A program made the position numbers and the translations under genes. A stretch of 64,000 bases of DNA from Pirellulimonas nuda (GTDB taxonomy: Bacteria; Planctomycetota; Planctomycetia; Pirellulales; Lacipirellulaceae): assembly GCF_007750855.1 (NCBI RefSeq), contig NZ_CP036291.1, positions 1-64,000 of the forward strand, in the 5' to 3' direction. The notes below the pieces were generated by a model. The model saw nothing but the letters and a program-made list of their open reading frames with translations. It was not told the origin of the DNA and ran no database searches. Positions 29,901 through 39,295 of this stretch are shown one piece after another. Positions within the stretch are counted from its first letter, which is position 1; every line of letters starts with the position of its first letter.

Positions 29901-31084
29901 ATCCTGGCGTAGAGCTGGGCCAAGCGGACGCGTTGCATCTGATCGGCGCGGCGGCGAGCAAGCTCCTGGTTGAGGTGCTGCCGAGCCCCGGCGAGCGGCT
30001 GACGCAGACGCTTGGCCTCCGCGCGGAGCCTCTCGCCGTGCGGCCCCTTGGCGTCCGCAAGCAGTTGTTGGTAGAAGCGGTCGCGGTACCCGGCGATGTG
30101 GGGGAGCAGCGTCGCGAGGGTCACCTCGCTGTTGTGCCGGCCGGGCCCATCGCCACAGGTCCCTGAGGCCATCAACATCGTGCCCGCGAGCACGGCGCCC
30201 GCTTCAAAAAGCAGCTCGTCTCTTGTGAAGCTGCCGCCGGCGCGGGCGCCGGCGGCATCGTCCACGCGCGCCAGCAGTGCGTCGAGCGCGATCGGCTGCA
30301 CCACGAACCGGCGGTAGAAGCCGCGGTTGTCGATGAAGTTGGGGTCCCACTGGCCAAAGTGGTAGTTGGGGCGCTTGCCGGCCGGGTGATCGAAGTCGTA
30401 GGCGCGGGGGTCGAGGGCCAGCTCCTGCAGCAGGTCGATGTCGAACCACGCGTCCCGCAGCAGGTCGGGGTCGGCGTGACGCAAGATGCCGAGCGTGATC
30501 TCGATGAGCTGTTGGTACTCCCCGCTCGCGACGCCGGCCGACTCGATGTAGAGCGGGATCGGCCGGACCCACTCGTGCCGGTAGGGCTCGATCCGTTGCT
30601 CCGTTTCGAGCACCGGGAGTGGGCGGTAGCCGATGTAGTCGTCTAGCGAGTCGCGGGCGCCCGCGACGATGCGATGGGTCTCGTCCCAGGGGGGGCCCTG
30701 GGCGAGGATCGCCTCGGCGACGCGACCCCAGAAGAATGGGCGCCACAACTCGCGTGGCTTTCGGCTCCACAGCAGGTCTTGATGAAACTGCCGATAAGCC
30801 GGGCGGAAGTGGTGCTCAAGAAGGTCCGCGACCACGCGGGCCTGCGAAAGGTCGCTGAAGGCGCCCCCTTCCGGTTGGAGCTGATCCATCCGCTCTCGCA
30901 GCCATTGGCCCAGCACGAGCACGGGGTCGGCGTCTGGATCCGCCGATTCGATCTGGGAGTAGATCAGGCTGACGTTCTTAAGAAACTTCCCGTCCTCGGC
31001 GCCGGCGGAAAAGTTCAGGTAGCCGACGACCTCCTGCAAGGCTTGCTGCGGTCGGGCGTGCTGTTTGGGCAGATGCTCGGTCAT
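26969..31084 (-). CDS. Giant conserved-type protein of unknown function (1371 aa)
   Basis: I do not recognise a domain. The protein is soluble, mostly helical, without signal peptide or membrane segment. Residues about 680-760 are an extremely acidic, probably disordered block (for example DDLLEDDADDDFDDAF). Helical repeat-like regions flank it (RRADQMQRVRLAQLYARMGY; TRHYTQLCRLLDAVHAH). The tail is basic (RPGDRKKK). The start MTEHLPKQ at 31084 was chosen. The PD-(D/E)XK-like gene follows on the same strand after 109 bp, suggesting an operon. A large scaffold or TPR-like assembly protein is possible. Confidence 0.75.
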   Translation of the reverse strand: MTEHLPKQHARPQQALQEVVGYLNFSAGAEDGKFLKNVSLIYSQIESADPDADPVLVLGQWLRERMDQLQPEGGAFSDLSQARVVADLLEHHFRPAYRQFHQDLLWSRKPRELWRPFFWGRVAEAILAQGPPWDETHRIVAGARDSLDDYIGYRPLPVLETEQRIEPYRHEWVRPIPLYIESAGVASGEYQQLIEITLGILRHADPDLLRDAWFDIDLLQELALDPRAYDFDHPAGKRPNYHFGQWDPNFIDNRGFYRRFVVQPIALDALLARVDDAAGARAGGSFTRDELLFEAGAVLAGTMLMASGTCGDGPGRHNSEVTLATLLPHIAGYRDRFYQQLLADAKGPHGERLRAEAKRLRQPLAGARQHLNQELARRRADQMQRVRLAQLYARMGYTEAAQRQARAVRVASARMLAQIYCRLTEGHRALDGHKLDVVAARLPEIEDLLHRGIECGALVDPWSVVGFGGAFSLFPAIENSVHDYRVDELVRLVEQLLDLCARAWTEAAAIDDDAHEKTFSAALARVSDWWDRYATSTVSGVPRLVAKEIEISSNLVAGALNAWHKAGAAAGDIGFWRMFVDQFDSPKAFQLVIEALLDKGDLVASMALAMQWLSQVDFTPLEDGDASFDALAQRWLQMVDARERETHEPMWPTVEKFFAHLEASADEYWQVPAFELGETVWSEDDEALDDLLEDDADDDFDDAFEGDSDLEFLSQEDFDPHDDQFENDEDDELDNLFGAAYEGVTYEDSTDDGMDSSIFDAGQDDTRLAFEAESDRLEQRLGFIRTTAALWKQTAISWGTFDAAHSDASERRAAFEGWQHQATRHYTQLCRLLDAVHAHRLAPPRGGNEELIEYDRRRVLRDGILEQVIVTCVELSDAGRLLRAASGSQPEAESTSSLGRTIEVLRGVLTGDDALIRKHWPEFCASLLAEELLYIPLSKGGDPRRIVKARALHQLIHDLLGWLPRLGLVRETCQLLDVAQRMEIDHPVGPGAVTEYDRLFENGYEAVVRCLVASADSWDDGAAPAELAARPDARASDSLLVQALQDLTESQLGRWLRHSRTVRLSVVEKLSDPETWRRFVEFIERYGGDLFDQSFLTLGNLRGILHRTADVWLTGLLEEEDTSFRLLDDLQAGKVDHEIAAQWLTIAIEAVVENYREYRDYNTTTTQSDHGELLYVLIDFLRLRTSYDRVAWNLKPVYLAHRILVRSGRLAAAELWRAAVEQRTAGEADARLGELESLSQHYGMRLPTVAERLAERFVRPLTIDRLQALVEPAITAAAAGADETSAQFVEVAAEIDNLSVQPSGAGLDAPDWIGALENEITETRVRLRHPGQGEDALAHTPQRELTWPQIQQQLSESTPLLPGRPGDRKKK

Positions 31085-31240
31085 TGCGGGCACGCGCCGG
31101 CGACGAATTACGCGGGCAAGAAGGTACGCCGGGGACCGGGCGCCGGCGTGACGGCCCTCAAAAACCCCTGTCCCAGAGCCCCGCATCCTAGGCCATGAGT
31201 CGCCGCAGGCACCAGGGTCGGGCGAACGCTGGCGCCCGGA

Positions 31241-33358
31241 TCAGAGCGCGTCCGCTGTGGCCGGAGCGGCACAACGACCACGAGCCTTCCGGCGCCGGAG
31301 GATCGCGCCGCTTGCGATGACGAGCCAGATCGCCGCGGCGCCCGCTGGTTCGGGAACGGCGGATGGCGTCGCGATTGCCCCAAAGGCCGGACCCGGCTGG
31401 CCGTAGTGGTCCTTCCAAACCTGGTAGTCGTCTGGACCGACGGCCCCGGCCAACCCGGCGCCTCGGTTGGGGAGCGCAAACGCGGCTCCGAGGTTGTCGC
31501 GCCACACGGTGTAGTCCGCGGCATCGACGAAGCCGTCTGCGTTGTAGTCGCCGGGCGTTCCAACGGAAAGCGAGCCGAGCTGAACGTAGCCCTCAACGCG
31601 CGTGCCGTCCGCTAGGTCGTAGCTGAACGTCAGGTCGTCTCGCGGATCGGCCGGAGCGCTGGAGTTGCTGAAGTCCCAGATAGCGCCGAGCAGACCGCCG
31701 ATGTTGGAACCGGCGGTTGTGGCGTATGGCCCGGCGACGTGCGCCTCGGCGAGCGCGAACGCGTTCGATCCCCCGGCCTTGTCCCACCCCGGGCCGGCGT
31801 CCCCGACCCCTTGGCTGTCGAGGCTGTTCCAGGCGGCGGGGAGCAGCAGGCCGGCCGCACTCTCGATTTGCACAAAGTCGATCTGGAAGTTGCTGCTCGA
31901 GCCCCCCTTGAGTTGGGCCAGCCCGTTGGTTGGATCAACCACCAACGTCACTAATTCTTCCAGCGGCTGCGCATCGAGTCGGACCAAGTCGAAATAGACG
32001 CGCTGGTTGTCTGCGCCGCTATTTCGGGTGAAGAGGACGAGGTCGCCCGTCGGCGCCGATTCGCTGGTCTCGAACTTGAACCGGGTGACGCTCGGGTCGG
32101 TCACGCCGGCGACGTCCACAAAAGTTCCGACGGGCACAATCGTGCCCGCGGACGTCTGCACGTCGATGAACCCGGGCGTCCCGAGCGACGTTTGGGTCTG
32201 CGCCGATTGATTGCCGTTCTGGACGGGGTCGGTATCGATCGGCTCTCCGGACCAGAGGCCGTAATCGAGCGAACCTGTGAAGCTGGAACGGTGGCCGACA
32301 AGCAGGTCGATCGTATAGCGCGTACTCGGCGCAAACGAAAGGGCGGACGTAGAAGTCAAGTTGATGTAGCTGTAGCCGGGGCCGACGTTTGCCCCTGATG
32401 CGTTGTTATTGATGTACCGAGAACGGTTGCCCTCTTGGCCTGTCATGTCTCCCGAGCGGTCTTCCGTGAAGGAGGTATAAGCAGTCCAGGAGCCGGCCGT
32501 AGCGCTCCCGGTGTTCCAGTTTTCTGTAAAGACCACGACCGCCGAGGCGGGAGCAGCGGCCCCGGACAACACGCCGATCGCCAGGCACACCGACAGCCTC
32601 CCCAAGCGGCGAGTCATCCACGCCATCGCCGCCAGCAGGCCCAGCGCGATCGCGCCAGCGGATGGCTCTGGCACGGCCAACCCCGCGAGGCCGGCCTCGA
32701 ACGTGCCGACGCCGGGCTGGCTTTCGTAGGCGTTCTTGAACAATCGGAAGTCGAGGCGGTCGATCAGCCCGTCCGCGTTGATGTCGCCGCGCAGGTACCT
32801 GCCCGCCTTGTTGAACCCAGCGACGTCCTTCAGCAGGTTGTCCCGAACCACGGGCCAGTCGATCGTGAGATCGACAACGCCGTCCGCATTGAAATCGCCG
32901 GGAATGAGGGTTCCCGTATACGCCACCGGTACGTCGACCGCGGCGCCGCTGACGAGTTGGATCGTCATAGAGACGTCTTCAAACGGCGTCGGAACCCAGG
33001 GGTCCCCGAGGTCGAGCGAAAAGCCGTTTCCCACCACAAGGCTGCCCAGCAGGGTGGCCTCGGTCAGTTCATCGGTCGCCGACGGCGCGGAAAGCTCTAT
33101 CCACACGTCGTTTGCGTCTACCGAGCCGCCACTGTCAAAGTCGCCCGTCTCGGCAATCGAACGCCAACGGATGGGGGCGAACTGACCGTCTGCGCTGCGG
33201 ATCTCGTAGAACTGCGTGTCGTACGCGGTTCCCGATTGGTTGCTAAACAGCAACGTGCCGGCCAGCCGGTCGATGCTCAGCGAGAGCGCGGATGCGTCGC
33301 TTGCCGGCAGAAGTAGGAGCGCGGCGCACGAAGCGACCGACAAGAAGCACCTCGTCAA
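31241..33358 (-). CDS. Tandem (fused) PEP-CTERM proteins with dockerin-like repeats
   Basis: The single 705-residue frame holds two complete exported units. Unit 1 has a signal peptide, a beta-rich body, dockerin-like GDFNADGVVDL and GDINADGLIDR loops (154-200), and a PEP-CTERM tail with VPEP at about 229 and a basic end. Unit 2 starts with a second signal-like segment (LSVCLAIGVLSGAAAPASA, about 255-273), which begins where the first tail ends. It continues with a beta-rich body, GDYNADGFVDAADY, and a final VPEP plus hydrophobic and RRRK tail. An internal ATG at 32617 could start unit 2 alone. The main start is TTG (MTRCFLS). Both units should be exported and cell-surface sorted. Confidence 0.8.
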   Translation of the reverse strand: MTRCFLSVASCAALLLLPASDASALSLSIDRLAGTLLFSNQSGTAYDTQFYEIRSADGQFAPIRWRSIAETGDFDSGGSVDANDVWIELSAPSATDELTEATLLGSLVVGNGFSLDLGDPWVPTPFEDVSMTIQLVSGAAVDVPVAYTGTLIPGDFNADGVVDLTIDWPVVRDNLLKDVAGFNKAGRYLRGDINADGLIDRLDFRLFKNAYESQPGVGTFEAGLAGLAVPEPSAGAIALGLLAAMAWMTRRLGRLSVCLAIGVLSGAAAPASAVVVFTENWNTGSATAGSWTAYTSFTEDRSGDMTGQEGNRSRYINNNASGANVGPGYSYINLTSTSALSFAPSTRYTIDLLVGHRSSFTGSLDYGLWSGEPIDTDPVQNGNQSAQTQTSLGTPGFIDVQTSAGTIVPVGTFVDVAGVTDPSVTRFKFETSESAPTGDLVLFTRNSGADNQRVYFDLVRLDAQPLEELVTLVVDPTNGLAQLKGGSSSNFQIDFVQIESAAGLLLPAAWNSLDSQGVGDAGPGWDKAGGSNAFALAEAHVAGPYATTAGSNIGGLLGAIWDFSNSSAPADPRDDLTFSYDLADGTRVEGYVQLGSLSVGTPGDYNADGFVDAADYTVWRDNLGAAFALPNRGAGLAGAVGPDDYQVWKDHYGQPGPAFGAIATPSAVPEPAGAAAIWLVIASGAILRRRKARGRCAAPATADAL

Positions 33359-33610
33359 AATGAAACCTCAGGTGGGGGGGCGTGCACCTAGGCCCGCTCG
33401 GCCGGCAGGCTGTTCCGACGTAGCGCCAGCATTTCCACTCTATCTAGCAGGAAAAAACCGCACAAGCAGCTTGCGGCGGCAAAACTGCTGCAATCCTCAG
33501 GGGCCGGCGCGTTCGCCGCGAGGTCGACCCGCCGCTGCGTGCCGTCCGATGAACTCTGCTAGCGGCGTCCCCATCCGCCGCGGAAGTGCAGACTCCAGGG
33601 GATCCCCGAC

Positions 33611-33835
33611 ATGTGGCGGTCATTTTTTCTAGCGATCGGCGTTTATTGTGTCATCTTGGGCGCCGAGGCGCTTGCTGTGCAAAGCGCCCAGCTCAAGCCG
33701 CGGACGAGCGCCGGCAAGGTCGTGGTCCCAGCCAAGACGGTTTCAACGCCGGAATGGGCCCCTTGGAGCCTGCTGTCGGCCGGGGCCGTGGTGATGATCT
33801 ACTCGTTTACCATCCCCGCTCGGGCGGCGGGGTAG
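33611..33835 (+). CDS. Small planctomycete-type membrane protein
   Basis: This 74-residue protein has an N-terminal membrane segment (MWRSFFLAIGVYCVILGAEAL) and a second near the C-terminus (PWSLLSAGAVVMIYSF), with a polar middle. I know similar small proteins as hypotheticals in planctomycetes, but no function is established. It is the only plausible gene between the PEP-CTERM gene and ilvB. Confidence 0.65.
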   Translation: MWRSFFLAIGVYCVILGAEALAVQSAQLKPRTSAGKVVVPAKTVSTPEWAPWSLLSAGAVVMIYSFTIPARAAG

Positions 33836-34047
33836 GCACTTCGCGGCTATTCTGTGGCGATTCTCCCCCCAGCTAGCCGCCGGGCTACGCACCCGCGCGC
33901 CCGCACGGCTCATCTCCGGGGCTGGTTGTGAGGCTCCAGCAGGGGACGTAAGATGAACCGTTTGGCTTCCGCCGCTGTCACTAGGGCTGGGTCGCCTTCG
34001 CCAGCCGGCTGGCCCCACCCCAACTCCGCTACCAACCCCGCGCCGCA

Positions 34048-35847
34048 ATGTCTTCCGCCACCGCCCAAAAGCCAGCCACCAAGAGCGACCTCGTTAGCGG
34101 GGCCGACATCCTCGTCCAATCGCTGGTGAACCACGGCGTCGACATCATCTTCGCCTACCCGGGCGGGTGCAGTATGCCCCTGCACCAGGCGCTGACACGG
34201 CACGCGGACAGCATCCGCACGATCCTCCCTCGGCACGAGCAGGGGGGCGCCTTCGCCGCGCAGGGCATCGCCCGAAGCAGCGGCGAGGTGGGCGTTTGTA
34301 TGGCCACTAGCGGCCCGGGCGCCACGAACCTAGTGACGGCCATCGCCGACGCCAAGCTCGACAGCGTGCCGCTGATCGCGATCACCGGTCAGGTGCCGAC
34401 CAAGGTGATCGGCACCGATGCGTTCCAAGAAACGCCCATCGTCGAAGTCTGCCGCGGCATCACCAAGCACCACTACTTGGTCACGGACGTGAAAGACGTG
34501 GCCCGCGTGGTCCGCGAAGCGTTTGTGATTGCGTCCACCGGCCGCCCCGGCCCGGTGTTGATCGACATGCCCAAGGACGTGCAGCTCGCCCTATGCGAGC
34601 CCGACTACGAGGCGCCGCTCAACCTGCCCGGCTATCTCAACGCCCAAGGGACCGTTGACGTGCCCTTGGCTCGTCCCGAACAGATCAAGCAGATGGCCGC
34701 CGCCATCAAGCGGGCCAAGCGGCCGGTGATCTATGCGGGTGGGGGGATCATCACGTCGGGCGCCTCTGAGGAGCTCCGCACGCTGGTCAAAAAGACCGGC
34801 ATCCCGATCACCACCACCGTCATGGGCCTGGGGGTCTACCCCTCCACCGACCCGCTGTCGCTCGACATGCTGGGCATGCACGGCAGCGTTTACGCCAACT
34901 ACGCCGTTGATGGCGCCGACCTGCTGATCGCCCTGGGCGTGCGGTTCGACGACCGCGTGACGGGCAAGGTGGAAGAGTTCTGCAAGCACGGCAAGATCAT
35001 CCATGTCGACATCGATGCGGCCGAGCTGAACAAGAACAAGGAAGCCCACATCCCCGTTCAGAGTGACGTGAAGCACGCTCTGGCGGAGCTGAACAAGATC
35101 GTTGAGGCCCCGGAAGAGATCTCCGGCTGGGTCAAGCAGTGCCAGGCGTGGAAGAAGGAAGAGCCCTTCCGCTACAACGAAGATTTCCCCGGCATTGTCC
35201 AGCAGCACGCCATCCGCACGCTGTGGGAGACGGTCCACGAACTCGACCCGGTGATCGCGGTCGGCGTCGGGCAGCACCAGATGTGGGCCGCCCAGTTCTA
35301 CAAGTTCGATCAGCCCCGCGCGTGGCTCAGCAGCAGCGGCCTCGGGACGATGGGCTTCGGCCTCCCGGCCGCCATGGGCGCCCAGAGCCGCTGGCCCGAC
35401 CGGCTGGTGATCGACATCGACGGCGACGGCAGCTTCTTGATGAACGTCCAGGAACTAGCCACCTGCGCCTGCGAAAAACTCCCCGTGAAGGTGCTGCTGC
35501 TCAACAATCAGCACCTCGGCATGGTGGTGCAGTGGGAAGACCGCTTCATGAAGGGGAACCGCGCCCACACCTACCTCGGCCCCATCGACAACCCAGAGTG
35601 GTCGGGCCAGGGAGACGGCGTTGGCTCGCTCGACCCCGCGGAGCGCTACCCCAACTTCGTGCAGATCGCCAAGGGCTTCGGCTGCGGCGCCGCGTACGTC
35701 GACAAGAAGGCCGACCTGCCGGCCGCGATCAAGGAGATGCTGGCCCACGACGGCCCGTACGTCCTGGACGTAGCGACCCCGTACCAGGAACACGTGCTGC
35801 CGATGATCCCCGGGGGGATGACCGTCAAGGACATCATCCGGGAATAG
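34048..35847 (+). CDS. ilvB: Acetolactate synthase, large (catalytic) subunit
   Basis: This TPP- and FAD-dependent enzyme condenses two pyruvates, or pyruvate with 2-ketobutyrate, in branched-chain amino acid synthesis. The 599-residue length is normal. Features: the catalytic Glu in [50 protein letters not shown], and the TPP-binding [22 protein letters not shown] is favoured over other TPP enzymes by [12 protein letters not shown] and by [16 protein letters not shown]. The regulatory subunit gene ilvN is not adjacent. Confidence 0.94.
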   Translation: MSSATAQKPATKSDLVSGADILVQSLVNHGVDIIFAYPGGCSMPLHQALTRHADSIRTILPRHEQGGAFAAQGIARSSGEVGVCMATSGPGATNLVTAIADAKLDSVPLIAITGQVPTKVIGTDAFQETPIVEVCRGITKHHYLVTDVKDVARVVREAFVIASTGRPGPVLIDMPKDVQLALCEPDYEAPLNLPGYLNAQGTVDVPLARPEQIKQMAAAIKRAKRPVIYAGGGIITSGASEELRTLVKKTGIPITTTVMGLGVYPSTDPLSLDMLGMHGSVYANYAVDGADLLIALGVRFDDRVTGKVEEFCKHGKIIHVDIDAAELNKNKEAHIPVQSDVKHALAELNKIVEAPEEISGWVKQCQAWKKEEPFRYNEDFPGIVQQHAIRTLWETVHELDPVIAVGVGQHQMWAAQFYKFDQPRAWLSSSGLGTMGFGLPAAMGAQSRWPDRLVIDIDGDGSFLMNVQELATCACEKLPVKVLLLNNQHLGMVVQWEDRFMKGNRAHTYLGPIDNPEWSGQGDGVGSLDPAERYPNFVQIAKGFGCGAAYVDKKADLPAAIKEMLAHDGPYVLDVATPYQEHVLPMIPGGMTVKDIIRE

Positions 35848-35893
35848 GCGGAATTAGCCGCGGGCCCCGCAGCGGATGCTGGCACGTTGTCCG

Positions 35894-36988
35894 TTATGAA
35901 CGTTCGCTCGCGGCGGTCACGGGGGGGGTAGCGGGAACTTGGTTGTCCGCTTCCGCTGCTTCCGGATCGCCGCTGATCACGGGCGCCATCCCCCGCATCC
36001 CGTGGATGAAACGCAGCTTCTCTACAACCGGGGGTGAAAACACTTCTGGCACCAGGTCCAGCAACCCCTGGTCGCGGTTCAGCTCGTTCGAGAAGACCCC
36101 GATCGGATGGAACGCGTTGAGCATCGCGTCGAAGTCGTTCAGGTCGACCTCCACCGGGCGGTAGTGGGTGACCGTTTCCATGATGGCCGCCATGTCGAGG
36201 TACGCGGCAAACGTCTCGGCGAAGTCCTCCCAGGGGTGCATTGTGGCGTAGGCGCTGATGCATCGGGTCCGCCAATCGGGGGCGGGCCCCTGGGCGTAAT
36301 ACTTCTTCTGCGCGTCGGCGTAGGTCGGGTCCCGCTCGTCACCAAACAGTTGGCGGCACACGTCGATGCTGTTGGGCCCATCCTTGGTTGGTTCCACCAA
36401 CAACTGCCAATAGTAGTGCCCCAGCTCGTGCCGGAAGTGCCCCACCAAGGTCCGCGCCGGCTCGTTGAACTCAACGCGGCGCTTCTCGCGCTCGACGCTG
36501 TCGGCCTCGTGCAGATTGATGGTGATGACCCCGTCCGCGTGCCCCGTGGTGACCCGCTTGGCGCCGTCGGCCATGAAGTTGAATTTCAAGGCAAGCGGCA
36601 GCGGCCTGCCCGGCTGGGGGATGGGTAGTCCCACCTGTTGCACCCCGTACAACACCCGCCGCTTGGCCCGCTCCATCCGGCTCCACTTCTCTGGGTTGCC
36701 CTCCACCGACAGGTCGGGGATGAAATCGTTCATGCGACAGTAGTCGCACAAAGGGTCGGCGTCATCCGCGACCCCCCGGTTGCAGACCTGGTGCTGCGTG
36801 TAGTTGTCGCACAACCGCAGCTCGGCGCCACACGCTTGGTTCGCGCAGCGGTGGGTGGTCGCCTCCGCATCGTCGAGCGGCCTCAACTGGCTGCAAAGCG
36901 GGCACATGATGGTCTGCTTACCACAGCCCACGCAGCGGGTGCTGTCGAGGAACAGGGCATTCCCGCACGTGCAGTCGAAGGATTTCAT
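35894..36988 (-). CDS. Putative zinc-binding metallopeptidase (Mx-type) with N-terminal zinc ribbons
   Basis: The 364-residue cytoplasmic-looking protein starts with several CxxC pairs (CTCG, CVGCG, CPLC, CDYC, within residues 6-84). It then has a domain with HELGHYYW at residues 187-194, a zincin active site, and WEDFAETFAAYLDMAA further on, probably with the third zinc ligand. This matches the putative zinc-binding metallopeptidase family (PF15887). The substrate is unknown. The start is the ATG at 36988, giving MKSFDCTCG. Confidence 0.85.
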   Translation of the reverse strand: MKSFDCTCGNALFLDSTRCVGCGKQTIMCPLCSQLRPLDDAEATTHRCANQACGAELRLCDNYTQHQVCNRGVADDADPLCDYCRMNDFIPDLSVEGNPEKWSRMERAKRRVLYGVQQVGLPIPQPGRPLPLALKFNFMADGAKRVTTGHADGVITINLHEADSVEREKRRVEFNEPARTLVGHFRHELGHYYWQLLVEPTKDGPNSIDVCRQLFGDERDPTYADAQKKYYAQGPAPDWRTRCISAYATMHPWEDFAETFAAYLDMAAIMETVTHYRPVEVDLNDFDAMLNAFHPIGVFSNELNRDQGLLDLVPEVFSPPVVEKLRFIHGMRGMAPVISGDPEAAEADNQVPATPPVTAASERS

Positions 36989-37133
36989 GTCAGCGGAGTG
37001 AGTCGGTGGGATGGACCTGGGAGAATCTGTACCGCTGAGCAAACAACATGCCAGCCCATTCGCAACTGCCTACGCGCAGCGCCCACCGGGGGCCCGCTTA
37101 AAAGACCGGTGCTCTGCAAACGATCGAAAACCG

Positions 37134-37808
37134 CTACCTCGACGCCTTCGTCCAAACCCCGACCACGGCTGGGGGATAGACACGCACATCCCACGGGTCG
37201 TCTCCGGGGGTCTCCAGCGTACCCGGGTCGAACTGCTGGTCGCTCTCCACCACCACCATGCTCCCGGCGGGGGAGTGGGCCTGCAACGCCGCGACCAACG
37301 CCCGCATCTCTGCTTCCCGCTCCTGGTAGAACCGATAAGGGGGGCTCACAAACGCCAGCCAAGGCGCGTCAGCGGGCCCCGCCGACCAAGCGGCGGCGCC
37401 CTTGGGCAGGTCGCGTTTGGCCCACAAGAAGGCGCTGGTAGTGAGCAGGTCGCAACGGTCTACCACCCCCAGCGACGCCATGTTCTGCTTGACGATCGCC
37501 GCGGTCGGGATGTGGCGTTCAATGAACGTCGCCCAGTCGGCGCCGCGGCTGATGGACTCCAGCCCCAGCGCGCCGGTGCCGGCGAACAGGTCGAGCGCGT
37601 GCGTCCCTTTGGCCCGCATGCCCACCAGGTTGAAGATGGCCTCACGCACGCGGTGCTTCATCGGCCGGGTGACCGGGTCGCCGTCGTCCTCGCACAACGC
37701 CGGCGCCAGCTTGCGACCGCGCATCGAGCCGCCGACGATGCGGAGGTCCGTCGCGGGGCCCTCGGGGGGCAGCGTTTTCGGCTTGGCGGCAGGCTTGCGG
37801 CGGGGCAT
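37134..37808 (-). CDS. rsmD: 16S rRNA (guanine-966-N2)-methyltransferase RsmD
   Basis: This 224-residue class I methyltransferase modifies G966 of 16S rRNA. Features: LRIVGGSMRGRKL near residue 22, TRPMKHRVREAIFNLVG, the SAM motif DLFAGTGALGLE (73-84), and the catalytic-loop SPPY at 155-158, where the first residue is usually Asp or Asn. The substitution to Ser in the PPY motif is a small oddity. coaD, a frequent neighbour elsewhere, is absent. Confidence 0.88.
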   Translation of the reverse strand: MPRRKPAAKPKTLPPEGPATDLRIVGGSMRGRKLAPALCEDDGDPVTRPMKHRVREAIFNLVGMRAKGTHALDLFAGTGALGLESISRGADWATFIERHIPTAAIVKQNMASLGVVDRCDLLTTSAFLWAKRDLPKGAAAWSAGPADAPWLAFVSPPYRFYQEREAEMRALVAALQAHSPAGSMVVVESDQQFDPGTLETPGDDPWDVRVYPPAVVGVWTKASR

Positions 37809-37935
37809 CGCGGCGCTGGGTGGTCTACAGCAGGGGGGAATCCGTTATGCTAACCGGGGGGCCAGGGGCTGACGACCGGCCCCCCGCGGCCCCCGGCCGT
37901 GTTCTGATCCCATTCTCGTGTTAATTCCAGGCGCC

Positions 37936-39108
37936 ATGAAGCTGAATACTCAACTGGTACTGTCGATCGGACTGATCTTGAGCGCCTCCACAACCCTGGC
38001 TCAGGAGGCCCAGCCCGCCCCCGCGGTCGCCAAGTTCGACAAAGAACTGGCCGACTACCGCGGGGCGCTGGCCAACATCGAGAAACTCAACGGCGAGTTC
38101 CAAACCGCCGGCGAGGCGCGCCGGGCGGAGTTGAACAAAGAGGTTGCCGCCCAGGTCCTCGCGGCCAAGGGCGAGCTGAGCGAGATGATCGACGCCGCGA
38201 TCGCGGCGCACCAGGCCGACCCCAAGGCCGACCAACGGATCACCGACCTGCTGCTCACCATCGCACGCTACGACATCATTGGCGCCGGCGAGGCCGAGGG
38301 GGGCGATCAGTACGAACGCGGGCTGCGTGTGGTCAACGCGCTCATCGAGGGGGGCAATGATCAGCTCGAACTCCCCGTCTGGGGTCTCGTGGCGGCCTTC
38401 GTGACGAACGACTTCGACTTGGCCGAGAAGTACCGCGACCTGGCGATCGAGAAGGGCGCCTTCTCCAAGGCGCCCGACGAGAAGGACGCCGCGGCGCAGG
38501 CCGTAATGGCGATGGCGATGAACTTTGCGGGCCAGATCGACGCCCAGCGCCAGTTGTGGAACGCCGAGCAGAAGATCCGCGAGGCCGAGGCCAAGGCGGA
38601 CAACCTGCCCCGCGTGAAGCTAACAACGACCAAGGGCGACATCGTGGTCGAGCTGTTCGAGGATCAGGCGCCGCAGGCGACCGCCAACTTCATCACGCTG
38701 GCCAAGAAGGACTTCTACAAAGACGTGAAGTTCCACCGAGTACTACCGCGGTTCATGGCCCAAGGGGGCGACCCCAAGGGGACCGGCTCCGGGGGCCCAG
38801 GCTACAACATCCCGTGCGAGTGCTACCGCGAAGACTACCGCCGCCACTTCCGCGGCACGCTCAGCATGGCCCACGCCGGCCGCGACACGGGGGGGAGCCA
38901 GTTCTTCCTCACCTTTGTCCCCACCCCCAATCTCGACGGCAAGCACACCGCGTTCGGCCGCGTGGTCGAAGGGATGGAAGTGCTGGCCGACCTGCAACGG
39001 ATCGACCCCCAGCAGCCCAAGGGCGAGGTCCCCGACCGCATCCTCAAGGCCGAAGTCCTCCGCGACCGCGGCCACGGCTACAAGTTCAAGAAGCTTCCCG
39101 AGCGGTGA
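37936..39108 (+). CDS. Secreted peptidylprolyl isomerase (cyclophilin type)
   Basis: The 390-residue protein has a signal peptide (MKLNTQLVLSIGLILSASTTLA). A helical N-terminal domain extends to about residue 225. A cyclophilin domain follows (KGDIVVELFEDQAPQATANF, FHRVLPRFMAQGGDP, GTLSMAHAG, GGSQFFLTF, HTAFGRVVEGMEVL). The catalytic Arg-Phe (HRVLPRFMAQGGDP) and Gln are in place. It would catalyse prolyl cis-trans isomerisation in the periplasm. The start at ATG 37936 is preferred to the GTG at 37918. A TATGCT -10-like box is at about 37846. Confidence 0.88.
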   Translation: MKLNTQLVLSIGLILSASTTLAQEAQPAPAVAKFDKELADYRGALANIEKLNGEFQTAGEARRAELNKEVAAQVLAAKGELSEMIDAAIAAHQADPKADQRITDLLLTIARYDIIGAGEAEGGDQYERGLRVVNALIEGGNDQLELPVWGLVAAFVTNDFDLAEKYRDLAIEKGAFSKAPDEKDAAAQAVMAMAMNFAGQIDAQRQLWNAEQKIREAEAKADNLPRVKLTTTKGDIVVELFEDQAPQATANFITLAKKDFYKDVKFHRVLPRFMAQGGDPKGTGSGGPGYNIPCECYREDYRRHFRGTLSMAHAGRDTGGSQFFLTFVPTPNLDGKHTAFGRVVEGMEVLADLQRIDPQQPKGEVPDRILKAEVLRDRGHGYKFKKLPER

Positions 39109-39126
39109 GACGCAACGAATGCCATT

Positions 39127-39274
39127 CTCTCGCAGAGGCGCGGAGACGCAGAGACGTGGATTGCCAGTGACCAGGATCGAATAACCAATCGGTGCGAGCG
39201 TTGCTTCTTGGGCATCGAGACTTGTTTGTTGTTCATTCGATTCGTTCCTCTGCGTCTCCGCGCCTCTGCGAGAG
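39127..39274. repeat. Perfect 27-bp inverted repeat, family A copy 2
   Basis: Arms 39127-39153 and 39248-39274 are exact reverse complements around a 94-bp centre. The arms, and the continuation agcctttc, are the same as at 2517-2586 near dnaN. It lies between the convergent cyclophilin and fliM genes. Confidence 0.9.
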
Positions 39275-39295
39275 CCTTTCTAATCTGCTCCGACG

